DNA of 20,733 nucleotides from the NCBI GenBank assembly GCA_903919215.1, contig CAIXHI010000437.1, forward strand, positions 1-20,733, written 5' to 3'. Shown here in pieces: positions 6,720 to 13,810 of this stretch; positions within the stretch are counted from its first letter, which is position 1; the number at the start of each line of letters is the position of its first letter. Position numbers and translations under genes: made by a program. The notes under the pieces are model-generated. The model was not told where the DNA came from. It saw nothing but the letters and a program-made list of their open reading frames with translations, and searched no databases. Source of the stretch: an uncultured Acidimicrobiaceae bacterium. GTDB taxonomy: Bacteria; Actinomycetota; Acidimicrobiia; Acidimicrobiales; Ilumatobacteraceae.

Positions 6720-7385
6720 ATGACCAACGCAGCCCTGCTCCTCCTTGCCGATAGTCGGTTTCCCACCGGCGCCCACGCTCACAGCAACGGTGTCGAAGCC
6801 GCGCACGCGAGGGGCGACCTGTTGTCGTTGGCGGACCTCTCGGACTTCATTGATGGTCGATTGGCGACCGTTGGTACCACTGAGGCGGCGTTCGCCGCCG
6901 CAGCGTGTATGCCGGGCGCAGTGTGGGTCGATCTCGATCGAGAGCTGGCTGCGCGGACGCCATCGCCGCGGCTGCGAGCGGTGAGTCGCACGCTCGGTCG
7001 CCAACTGCTGCGCGCCGCAGAGCGAGCATGGCCGTCGCTGCCGGCACGTGAACTGCGCTCACTCCATCGGGAAGGGCCGATGCAATCGGTTGCTCTGGGC
7101 GCGACGGCTGCTGCCGCCGGTCTGACCCCTGCGGACGCTGCGCTGTGTTCGTTGCACCACCTCGTCGGGGCGGTCACGACGTCAGCCGTACGACTACTCG
7201 GCCTCGATCCGTTTGATGTGCAAGCGATTGCCGCGAACCGCACGCCCGTGCTCGAGCGGTTGGCCGCAGAAGCGGTTGCACGAGCGCTCGGACCGGCCGA
7301 TGCACTTCCGGCCAACAACAGTCTGCTCGCCGACATCCTCGCCGAGCACCACGCAACATGGGAGGTGAGGCTCTTTGCCTCCTGA
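6720..7385 (+). CDS. ureF: Urease accessory protein UreF
   Basis: The 221-residue protein fits UreF, which joins UreD and UreG to deliver nickel to apo-urease. Family features are ALLLLADSRFPTGAHAHSNGVEAA at the N-terminus, the helical middle and a C-terminal segment with AVTTSAVRLLGLDPFDVQAI. It begins 9 bases after the ureC stop, with little ribosome site, so it is probably coupled. Similarity across the family is low, but order and motif make the call safe. It overlaps ureG by 11 bases. Confidence 0.92.
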   Translation: MTNAALLLLADSRFPTGAHAHSNGVEAAHARGDLLSLADLSDFIDGRLATVGTTEAAFAAAACMPGAVWVDLDRELAARTPSPRLRAVSRTLGRQLLRAAERAWPSLPARELRSLHREGPMQSVALGATAAAAGLTPADAALCSLHHLVGAVTTSAVRLLGLDPFDVQAIAANRTPVLERLAAEAVARALGPADALPANNSLLADILAEHHATWEVRLFAS

Positions 7386-8106
7386 TCATCAACCCGGTGT
7401 GCCCCACGACCACGCGATCGACGGGCATACACATGGCCACCACGACGGGCTTCCCGACGACACGATGTGGGCGTTCGGTGTTCCCGGTACGCGGCCGCTG
7501 CGTATCGGGATCGGTGGTCCGGTCGGCAGCGGCAAGACGGCGTTGGTCGCCGCCTTGTGTCGGCTGCTCGCCACTGAGTTCAGCACCGTGGTCGTCACCA
7601 ACGACATCTTCACCACTGAGGACGCGGAGGCCTTGCGGCGGATGGCGGTATTGCCCGATGACCGCATCGTCCCTGTGGAGACGGGTGCATGCCCACACAC
7701 CGCGATACGCGACGACATCTCGGCCAACCTTGACGCTGTAGAACAGTTGGAGGCGCTTCACGCGCCGGTCGACCTCACCATCATCGAGAGTGGCGGCGAC
7801 AACCTCACGGCCATCTTCAGCCGCGCCCTGGTGGACAAGCAGATCTTCGTGATCGACGTCGCTGGCGGCGACAAGGTGCCGCGCAAGGGCGGCCCTGGTG
7901 TGACCACCGCCGACCTGCTGGTGATCAACAAGACCGATCTCGCGTCATTGGTGCGAGCCGACCTCGGTGTGATGGACCGCGACGCGAAGGCCCGCCGCGG
8001 TGAGTTGCCGATCTGTTTCACATCGCTGGTCGAACCCGCTGGAGCAGTCGAGGTCGCTGCCTGGGTGCGGGCGCAGATCGCGCGCTGGCGCGCCGACGGC
8101 CGCTGA
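7375..8106 (+). CDS. ureG: Urease GTPase/nickel metallochaperone UreG with His-rich tail
   Basis: The 243-residue protein is UreG, a SIMIBI GTPase that couples GTP hydrolysis to nickel insertion. Visible elements are the P-loop GGPVGSGKT (47-55), VVVTNDIFTTEDAE, the nickel-binding Cys-Pro-His (C106, H108) in VETGACPHTAIRDD, IIESGGDNL and the base-recognition NKTD. The first 23 residues hold seven histidines (H5, H11, H13, H18, H20, H22, H23), an extension that resembles the nickel-storage tail of some UreG and UreE proteins. The TTG start is supported by the strong GGAGGTGAGG at 7361-7370. Starting later would remove the His tail, but no comparable ribosome site is seen there. Confidence 0.97.
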   Translation: MPPDHQPGVPHDHAIDGHTHGHHDGLPDDTMWAFGVPGTRPLRIGIGGPVGSGKTALVAALCRLLATEFSTVVVTNDIFTTEDAEALRRMAVLPDDRIVPVETGACPHTAIRDDISANLDAVEQLEALHAPVDLTIIESGGDNLTAIFSRALVDKQIFVIDVAGGDKVPRKGGPGVTTADLLVINKTDLASLVRADLGVMDRDAKARRGELPICFTSLVEPAGAVEVAAWVRAQIARWRADGR

Positions 8107-8115
8107 ATCGCCGTC

Positions 8116-8817
8116 ATGTACGCCAGCACCACGGTGGAGGTGGAACTTGATGCGCGCGGACGGTCGGTCGTCACCGCGATGCGTTGTGAGGTCCCGTTGC
8201 TGGTGCGGGTGGACGGTGCCAGCGAGGTGCTGACCCTGTTGCTGCTGGGTGGCGCCGCCGGTCCCCTCGGAGGCGACGACCTGGCGCTCACGCTGATCGT
8301 CGGACCTGGCACCGACGTCGTCGTGCGCTCGGTCGCCGCGATGCTCGCCCAGCCCGGATCGTCCGGCGCCGCTTCAGCGCTGCGCACGGTGGTGCGTGTT
8401 GGCGAAGGTGCACGGCTCGATTGGGAGACACAGCCGATGATCAGTGTGGTCGGTAGCGATCATCGGTCGACGACGCTGCTCGAGGTCGCTGGCGGAGCGC
8501 GGGTGCGGTGGTCGGAGGCGGTGCTCCTCGGCCGTCATGAGGAACGTTCCGGATTGCTGGCGCTGCACCAGCGGGTGGTGTTGGGTGGGGGAGTAATCCT
8601 CGATCATGAACTCGTGCTCGGCGAGGGCGCCCCTTCGGGAGCGGGGGCCCACGGCGACGTGCGGTGGGTGAGGTCGGAAGTGGTGATCGGCCCGGAGGCG
8701 GCGACGACAGCCTCGGCTGCGGTCGCCCGAACAGTGGTGGCGGGCGTCTTCCCGTTGGCACCTGGCGCATCGTTGGCAACATCCGCTGGCTCTGCGGCCA
8801 AGGACCTCGTGGTCTGA
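8116..8817 (+). CDS. ureD: Urease accessory protein UreD (UreH)
   Basis: The 233-residue protein matches UreD, the scaffold that binds apo-urease and passes nickel from UreG/UreF. Visible features are TTVEVELDARGRSVVTAM at the start, LLLLGGAAGPLGGDDLALTLIVGPGTDVVVRSVAA, LDWETQPMISVVGSDH and the R/H-rich middle. It is shorter than many homologues (often about 270), as in some actinobacteria. It is the last urease gene, 9 bases after ureG, and its stop codon TGA (8815-8817) lies inside the first palindromic operator candidate. Confidence 0.92.
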   Translation: MYASTTVEVELDARGRSVVTAMRCEVPLLVRVDGASEVLTLLLLGGAAGPLGGDDLALTLIVGPGTDVVVRSVAAMLAQPGSSGAASALRTVVRVGEGARLDWETQPMISVVGSDHRSTTLLEVAGGARVRWSEAVLLGRHEERSGLLALHQRVVLGGGVILDHELVLGEGAPSGAGAHGDVRWVRSEVVIGPEAATTASAAVARTVVAGVFPLAPGASLATSAGSAAKDLVV

Positions 8818-8827
8818 CCATCAGACC
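8810..8827. promoter_or_regulatory. Palindromic operator candidate, site 1
   Basis: TGGTCTGACCA (8810-8820) is a perfect 11-base palindrome, and GGTCTGA-CCA-TCAGACC (8811-8827) is a second, overlapping perfect inverted repeat. The same sequence with one change occurs at 10031-10048. The pattern TGGTnnnACCA is the known half-site arrangement of FadR-subfamily GntR regulators such as PdhR and LldR, and a GntR/FCD gene lies in this cluster. The site precedes the acetamidase/formamidase gene by about 70 bases. Confidence 0.7.
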
Positions 8828-8880
8828 GAGATGTCGCTTCGCGGCAACGTCGCCGAAACACAGCCGAAACTGGTGACCCA

Positions 8881-8886
8881 TACCGT
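8881..8886 (+). promoter_or_regulatory. Weak -10 candidate TACCGT
   Basis: TACCGT fits TANNNT and ends 7 bases before the GTG at 8893, the same geometry as before ureA. If used, the formamidase mRNA would be leaderless. No -35 box or ribosome site is seen. It is a weak match. Confidence 0.3.
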
Positions 8887-8895
8887 GCGGTCGTG

Positions 8896-9978
8896 ATGAA
8901 CCCCGACTTCGGTGCCTCCTTCGGATCCGTCGCCAATGCAGCGACACATGTGCTGGCCGCCACCCCGGCTACGTGTTACTGGGGGTACATCGACCGTGAC
9001 CAACCGCCGTGCCTCACCGTCGACGATGGCGACATCATCCGGGTCGAGGCCGTCACACACCACGCCGGCGACGCCCCTGACTTGCTGATGGACGACGGTA
9101 TTCGCGCCATCTGGAGCGCGATTGCCGAGAGCTCACGCGGCCCCGGTGTGCACATCCTCACCGGCCCGATTCATGTGCGCGGCGCAGAGCCCGGCGACAC
9201 GCTCGCCGTGCGCATCCTCTCGATGCGTCCGCGGATGCCCTACGGCTCCAACCTCGCTGCCAACTGGGGGTTGATGTACGACACGTTCAAGAAGGAGCGC
9301 GTCACGATCTACGAACTCGACCAGTCCGGTGCCGACGTCGGTGAGTTCACGGCGACGGCGAGCCCGATGTTTGGCTTCGACTTCTCTGCTCGGCCGCTCT
9401 ACGACCTGCCGGGTGTGATCTCCGAACCCGACCTCGCCCGCCGTCAACCATTCGGTCGGCCTGTGCGTGTGCCAGTGCGGCCCCACTTTGGTGTGATGGG
9501 TGTCGCCCCCGCTGAAGCGGGTCGCCTGTCGTCGATTCCTCCTGGCACCTTCGGCGGCAACGTCGACAACTGGCGTGTCGGCCCGGGCTCTGTGATGTGC
9601 TATCCGGTGAACGTCGAGGGAGCGAACCTGTTCGTTGGCGACCCGCACTTCGCACAGGGCGACGGCGAGATCTGCGGAACAGCGATCGAGGCCTCGCTCG
9701 ATGCAGTGATCCAAGTGCGCGTGTTGAAGGGTGTGGGCAACACGTCGCCGCTCCTCGAGACCGACACCCATTGGTTCACTCACGGGTTCGGCGGCGACCT
9801 GGACGCAGCGATGCGGATGGCTGCAGACCAGATGCTCTGGTGGCTGCGGACACATCTCGGATTCTCTGCCGATGAGGCGTACTCGCTCGCATCGGTGGCG
9901 ATCGATCTCGGCGTCACCCAGGTGGTCGACGGAACACTTGGCTGCCACGCAGCGATCGCCCGGAGCATCGTCGCGTGA
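8896..9978 (+). CDS. Acetamidase/formamidase
   Basis: The 360-residue protein belongs to the FmdA/AmdA family, which hydrolyses formamide or short aliphatic amides to ammonia and the acid. Support: an N-terminal WGYIDRDQPPCLTVDDGD, GPGVHILTGPIHVRGAEPGDTLAVRIL, PHFGVMGVAP, VMCYPVNVEGANLFVGDPHFAQGDGEICGTAIE and a C-terminal GVTQVVDGTLGCHAAI. HxAQGDGE is the family hallmark and likely lines the metal site. The start is ATG at 8896; GTG at 8893 just before it is possible and would suit a leaderless mRNA. It stands alone between the two palindromic operator candidates, 112 bases before the next gene, and could supply nitrogen from formamide released upstream in a degradation route (inference). Confidence 0.93.
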   Translation: MNPDFGASFGSVANAATHVLAATPATCYWGYIDRDQPPCLTVDDGDIIRVEAVTHHAGDAPDLLMDDGIRAIWSAIAESSRGPGVHILTGPIHVRGAEPGDTLAVRILSMRPRMPYGSNLAANWGLMYDTFKKERVTIYELDQSGADVGEFTATASPMFGFDFSARPLYDLPGVISEPDLARRQPFGRPVRVPVRPHFGVMGVAPAEAGRLSSIPPGTFGGNVDNWRVGPGSVMCYPVNVEGANLFVGDPHFAQGDGEICGTAIEASLDAVIQVRVLKGVGNTSPLLETDTHWFTHGFGGDLDAAMRMAADQMLWWLRTHLGFSADEAYSLASVAIDLGVTQVVDGTLGCHAAIARSIVA

Positions 9979-10005
9979 ACTTCGATCATCTCACCCTCGG
10001 GTTGT

Positions 10006-10034
10006 TTGTGGCCCACCCTGGCTCGCGCTATGGT
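10006..10034 (+). promoter_or_regulatory. Promoter candidate for the six-gene operon
   Basis: TTGTGG (10006-10011) and TATGGT (10029-10034) are separated by 17 bases, a reasonable sigma-70-type spacing. The palindromic operator site 2 overlaps the -10 hexamer, so a bound repressor would block polymerase. The assignment is from pattern only. Confidence 0.45.
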
Positions 10035-10048
10035 CTGACCATCAGTCC
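10031..10048. promoter_or_regulatory. Palindromic operator candidate, site 2
   Basis: TGGTCTGACCATCAGTCC differs from site 1 (8810-8827) at one base and keeps the perfect TGGTCTGACCA core (10031-10041). This copy lies in non-coding DNA, so conservation is not explained by protein coding. It is 43 bases before the VOC start and upstream of the GntR gene, which fits autoregulation of the operon. Confidence 0.72.
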
Positions 10049-10050
10049 AA

Positions 10051-10067
10051 GGTGGCCTCTCGCCACC
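10051..10067 (+). promoter_or_regulatory. Small leader hairpin
   Basis: GGTGGC and GCCACC pair around the loop CTCTC, just after operator site 2 and about 10 bases before the ribosome site GAGGGGG (10078-10084). It may protect the transcript 5' end; no specific role can be assigned. Confidence 0.35.
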
Positions 10068-10090
10068 GGAGATGCCGAGGGGGTATCCAC

Positions 10091-10576
10091 GTGCCGATCA
10101 CACGTTTGAACCATGGGGTTCTCTACGTGCGCGACGCTCGCCGCTCGCAGAAGTTCTATACCGATGTACTCGGGTTCTCGACAGTGGTCGAGCATTCGGG
10201 TGGCGGCTATGTCTTCATGCGGGCACCAGCGTCCGACAACCATCACGACCTTGCACTCTTCACCATCGGTGAAGGCGCGGCGCCCAGCGAGGCAGGTCAG
10301 CGAACGGTGGGGATGTACCACATGGCGTGGGAGGTGCCCACGCTCGCCGAACTGCTGGAGATGCGCGGTCGTCTGAGTGCTGCCGGCGTGCTGGTCGGAA
10401 TGAGTGACCACGGTTGCAACAAGAGCCTCTACGCACATGACCCCGATGGCCTCGAGTTCGAGGTCATGTGGCTCGTGCCCGCCGCCCACTGGGGCGATGC
10501 GGAGCATCAGGCGATCATCGAGCCGCTGGACATCGAGGCTGAGATGCGTCGTTTCGCGGAAGTCGGCCTCACATGA
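10091..10576 (+). CDS. VOC family (glyoxalase/extradiol dioxygenase fold) protein
   Basis: The 161-residue protein has a single vicinal-oxygen-chelate module. Probable metal ligands are His8 (LNHGVLYVRD), His77 (GMYHMAWEV) and Glu124 in DPDGLEFEV, the order seen in glyoxalases and extradiol dioxygenases. KFYTDVLGF is the usual first-half motif. Activity cannot be named: ring-cleaving dioxygenase, lyase and isomerase members all share this fold. GTG at 10091 is preceded by GAGGGGG and gives the standard N-terminus. It is the first gene of an overlapping operon and its stop overlaps the GntR start (ATGA). Confidence 0.86.
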   Translation: MPITRLNHGVLYVRDARRSQKFYTDVLGFSTVVEHSGGGYVFMRAPASDNHHDLALFTIGEGAAPSEAGQRTVGMYHMAWEVPTLAELLEMRGRLSAAGVLVGMSDHGCNKSLYAHDPDGLEFEVMWLVPAAHWGDAEHQAIIEPLDIEAEMRRFAEVGLT

Positions 10577-11277
10577 GCGCCGCCAGTTTCGACCCCGTGA
10601 CCCGGCGCACCGTCTCCGCTGAGATCCGCCAGCGTCTCGCCGACGCCATCCAGAACGGGCAGTTTGCTCCTGGAATGCCGCTTCCCGCGGAGCGCGTGTT
10701 GTGCGAAGAGTTCGGTGTTGCTCGCACTTCTGTGCGCGAGGCGATCCAAGGTCTGGTCATCGCCGGCTACATCGAGCGGCGCGGCAACCGCACCGTCGTG
10801 GCCGAGCAGTTGCCTGAGATCAACTTCGCTGGAGACGACCGCAAGGCGTTGGTGTCGCAGTTGTTCGAAGTACGTCAGGTGATCGAGCCGGTGATCGCCG
10901 AGTTCTCGGCGAAGCGGGCGACGGCCGAGGAGCGCACCCGAATCTTGGCGTTGGCGGCGTTGCGGCCAACGACGCTCGACGAGTTCCGCGACATTGATCG
11001 CCAGTTCCATTCGCTCATTGCTCGCTCGTGCGGAAACCCCCTGCTGCACGAAGTTCATGCGAAGGCGCTGGCGTCCTTGTTCGGCTCGGGTGAGTTCGAA
11101 TCTCTGCTCTATGCCGAGGCCAACCGTGCCGAGGTGGTGGAGATCATCGGTTCTTCCTGTGAGTCCCACCGGGCAATCGCCGATGCGATCGCTCATGGCC
11201 ACACACGCAAGGCACATGCCGCTGTCGTCGCCCACCTGGACGATGTCGAGCGACGCATGGTGGAGCGTCTGTTGTGA
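10573..11277 (+). CDS. GntR family regulator, FadR/FCD subfamily
   Basis: The 234-residue protein has a winged helix domain (about 12-78; LPAERVLCEEFGVARTSVREAIQGLVIAGYIERRG) and a C-terminal FCD ligand-binding domain. The usual FCD metal ligands are visible: Asp142 and His146 (DRQFHSLIA), His199 (ESHRAIADAI) and His221 (VAHLDDVE). Such proteins usually repress catabolic operons until a small organic acid binds. It lies inside the operon it probably controls, and two TGGTCTGACCA palindromes at 8810 and 10031 suit its family. It overlaps the VOC gene (ATGA) and the cupin gene (GTGA). Confidence 0.95.
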   Translation: MSAASFDPVTRRTVSAEIRQRLADAIQNGQFAPGMPLPAERVLCEEFGVARTSVREAIQGLVIAGYIERRGNRTVVAEQLPEINFAGDDRKALVSQLFEVRQVIEPVIAEFSAKRATAEERTRILALAALRPTTLDEFRDIDRQFHSLIARSCGNPLLHEVHAKALASLFGSGEFESLLYAEANRAEVVEIIGSSCESHRAIADAIAHGHTRKAHAAVVAHLDDVERRMVERLL

Positions 11278-11702
11278 GCGCACCCACACACGATCCGCGC
11301 TACGTCTTCTTTCTCGATGAGTCAGAGTTCAGCGAGACCGACAGGCCCGGCTTCCGTCGTCGAGTCGTCACCGGCGAGAACCTCGAACTCTGGTTCTGGC
11401 GCATCTCCGGTGGGGTGGAAGGTTCGTTCCTTCACAAACACGACGACACCGAGCAACTGGGAATCATCATGCGCGGCACGCTCGACTTCCGCATCGGCGA
11501 CGTGGCCGACGCCACCCGCCACAAGCTCGGAGCCGGAGACTTCTATCTCGCTCCACCGACCGTCTGGCACGGCGACAGCATTTTCATCGGTGACGACGAA
11601 CTGAACGAGGTCTGGATCCTCGACGTGTTCTCGCCGCCCCGCGAAGACAAGATCACCCGGCGCCCGGAAAACGCGCCCCATCACGAAGAGGTGCAGTTGT
11701 GA
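11274..11702 (+). CDS. Cupin-domain protein
   Basis: The 142-residue protein has one cupin barrel. Motif 1 is visible as HKHDDTEQLGIIMRG (HxHx3Ex6-7G pattern) and motif 2 as GDFYLAPPTVWHG, so a metal site with two His, a Glu and a further His is likely. The substrate is unknown; single-domain cupins act as isomerases, dioxygenases or sensors. The GTG start sits in the GntR stop codon with GGAG upstream, and its own stop overlaps hyuA (GTGA), so it is translated as part of the operon. A role in handling an intermediate of the same pathway is inference. Confidence 0.85.
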   Translation: MSAPTHDPRYVFFLDESEFSETDRPGFRRRVVTGENLELWFWRISGGVEGSFLHKHDDTEQLGIIMRGTLDFRIGDVADATRHKLGAGDFYLAPPTVWHGDSIFIGDDELNEVWILDVFSPPREDKITRRPENAPHHEEVQL

Positions 11703-13810
11703 GTGCGGACTGGCGTTTGGCCGTCGACATCGGAGGTACGTTCACCGATGTTGTCCTGTTCGACGGTGTGTCGGGAACGGTCGTGGTCGACAAGACGCTC
11801 ACGACGCCCTCGGCCCCACTCGATGGTGTGCGCACTGGAGTACGGCAACTGCTGGCGAAGGCGGGTGTGAAGCCGTCCGACATCACTGCCCCGATCGTTC
11901 ATGCGACAACCCTGATCACGAACGCGTTGATCGAAGGCAAGATCGGCCGCGCCGGCGTCGTCACCACTACTGGTTTCGGCGACACGCTGCTGATCCGCAA
12001 CGAGCATCGCTACGACATGTACGACCTGCAGATCGAGTTCCCGGCCCCGCCGGTGCCGCGCGATCGCATTGTCGAGATCAGCGAGCGCACCTCTCCGCAA
12101 GGCGTGGTTGCTGAGGTGCCCAGCGAGGCCGACTTGCAGATCATCACCGAGCAGTTGCGTGCGGCTGGCGTCGAAGCCGTCGGTGTGTGCCTGATCAACT
12201 CGTACGCGAACCCGGCGAACGAGCGGATCATCGCCGAACACCTTCGTCGCGAACTTGGTGTGCCGGTCTGCATCTCGGCGGATATCTCGCCACAGATTCG
12301 CGAATACCCGCGCATGATCACGACGGCGTGTAACGCCGCCACGATGCCGATCATCGGGCCGTACCTCGACGAGCTGCAGAAGTGGCTGGTCGCCGAGGGT
12401 TTCGGTGGATCCGTGCTGATGATGCTGTCGAACGGCGGAGTCGTCTCAGCCGACGATGCCGCGCGGGCGCCGATTCGCTTGGTGGAATCCGGCCCCGCCG
12501 CTGGAGCCTTGGCCGGGAGCTGGTTCGCTCGTCGCTTGGGCGAGGAGCGGCTGCTCTGTTTCGACATGGGCGGCACGACCGCCAAGTCGTGTCTCATCGA
12601 GAACGGTGAGCCCCAACTCACGAACACCTTCGAAGTTGCCCGTATCTATCGATTCAAGAAGGGCTCGGGGTTCCCCGTGTCTGTTCCTTCGGTCGACCTC
12701 GTCGAGATCGGTGCGGGTGGCGGCAGCCAGGCGCGTGTCGACGACCTTGGCCTGCTGAAGGTCGGTCCGGAGTCGGCAGGGGCGGATCCCGGGCCGGCCT
12801 GCTACGGCCGCGGTGGCACGAAGCCCGCAGTCACCGACGCTGATCTGTTCCTCGGTGTGCTCGACGCGTCGTTCTTCCTCGGTGGCGACATGCCACTTGA
12901 TCTGGTGGCCTGCGAGTCGGCGTTGCAGTCTGTCGCTGCGCAGCTTGGCCTGTCGGCCGCCGACACCGCTGCGGGTGTGCAAGAGCTGGTCGATCAGAAC
13001 ATGGCGGCGTCATCTCGGATGCACGCTGTCGAGATGGGTGCCGACCTGCGCGGCATCACGGTTCTCGCGTTCGGTGGTGCCGGACCGGTGCACGCATGCG
13101 GTGTTGCCGATCTGCTCGAGTCGCCGCGGGTCATCTTTCCGGTGAATGCCAGTGTGTTGTCGGCATTCGGCACGCTGGTGACCCCCGTGCGCATCGATCT
13201 TGCTCGCAGCATGGTGCGCCCGATGGCCGAGTTTGACCACGCCGGGGCGTTGCTCGACCAGCGCGATGCGATGCTCACCGAGTTGCGCGACGAGGGCCGG
13301 CGCGTGCTCGCTGCGGCCGGCGTGGCTGCGGCCGACATTCGCTTTCGCTATGGCGTCGATGCCCGCTACATCGGTCAGGGCAACGAGATCACCATCTGGG
13401 TGGGCGAGGGCGACCAGTGGCCGTCGAGCTATGACGAGGTCGTCGCTCGCTTCGAGGATGACTATCGGCGGATCTACGGCCTGACGATCCCGGACGTCGG
13501 CGTGGAGGCGGTCACATGGCGGTTGTCGGCATTCGCTCCGGCTTCGCCGGTCGAGCCGCGCTACACCGTCGGGCTGACGATGGCGACGCCCCATCGCTTC
13601 CGTCCGGTGCGCTTCTCCCGCGGCAGCGATCCGGTGGACACTCCGGTGTACCGCCGCCCCGAACTCGGTCTGCATCAGGTCATCGAAGGTCCCGCGATCG
13701 TCGAAGAGCGAGAGACCACTGCATTGATCCGGCCGGGCTGGACGGCCCGAGTTGTTGAAGACGGTTCGCTCATTGCCGACCGCATGGCAAGCCGTGGAGG
13801 TGCCAAGTGA
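11699..13810 (+). CDS. Hydantoinase/oxoprolinase family subunit A
   Basis: The 703-residue product belongs to the HyuA/OplaH-N family. It starts with VDIGGTFTDVVLFDG, the N-terminal ATP-binding hallmark (DIGGTFTD, 10-17), followed by HATTLITNALIEGK, and later LLCFDMGGTTAKSCLIENG, VEIGAGGGSQARVD and ESAGADPGPACYGRGG. With subunit B, members hydrolyse cyclic amides such as 5-oxoproline, N-methylhydantoin or N-methylpyrrolidone with ATP; other members are acetone or acetophenone carboxylases. A lactam, imide or ureide substrate is preferred because of the amidase and urease genes nearby (inference). The GTG start has GAAGAGG upstream. It overlaps hyuB by 4 bases. Confidence 0.95.
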   Translation: MSADWRLAVDIGGTFTDVVLFDGVSGTVVVDKTLTTPSAPLDGVRTGVRQLLAKAGVKPSDITAPIVHATTLITNALIEGKIGRAGVVTTTGFGDTLLIRNEHRYDMYDLQIEFPAPPVPRDRIVEISERTSPQGVVAEVPSEADLQIITEQLRAAGVEAVGVCLINSYANPANERIIAEHLRRELGVPVCISADISPQIREYPRMITTACNAATMPIIGPYLDELQKWLVAEGFGGSVLMMLSNGGVVSADDAARAPIRLVESGPAAGALAGSWFARRLGEERLLCFDMGGTTAKSCLIENGEPQLTNTFEVARIYRFKKGSGFPVSVPSVDLVEIGAGGGSQARVDDLGLLKVGPESAGADPGPACYGRGGTKPAVTDADLFLGVLDASFFLGGDMPLDLVACESALQSVAAQLGLSAADTAAGVQELVDQNMAASSRMHAVEMGADLRGITVLAFGGAGPVHACGVADLLESPRVIFPVNASVLSAFGTLVTPVRIDLARSMVRPMAEFDHAGALLDQRDAMLTELRDEGRRVLAAAGVAAADIRFRYGVDARYIGQGNEITIWVGEGDQWPSSYDEVVARFEDDYRRIYGLTIPDVGVEAVTWRLSAFAPASPVEPRYTVGLTMATPHRFRPVRFSRGSDPVDTPVYRRPELGLHQVIEGPAIVEERETTALIRPGWTARVVEDGSLIADRMASRGGAK

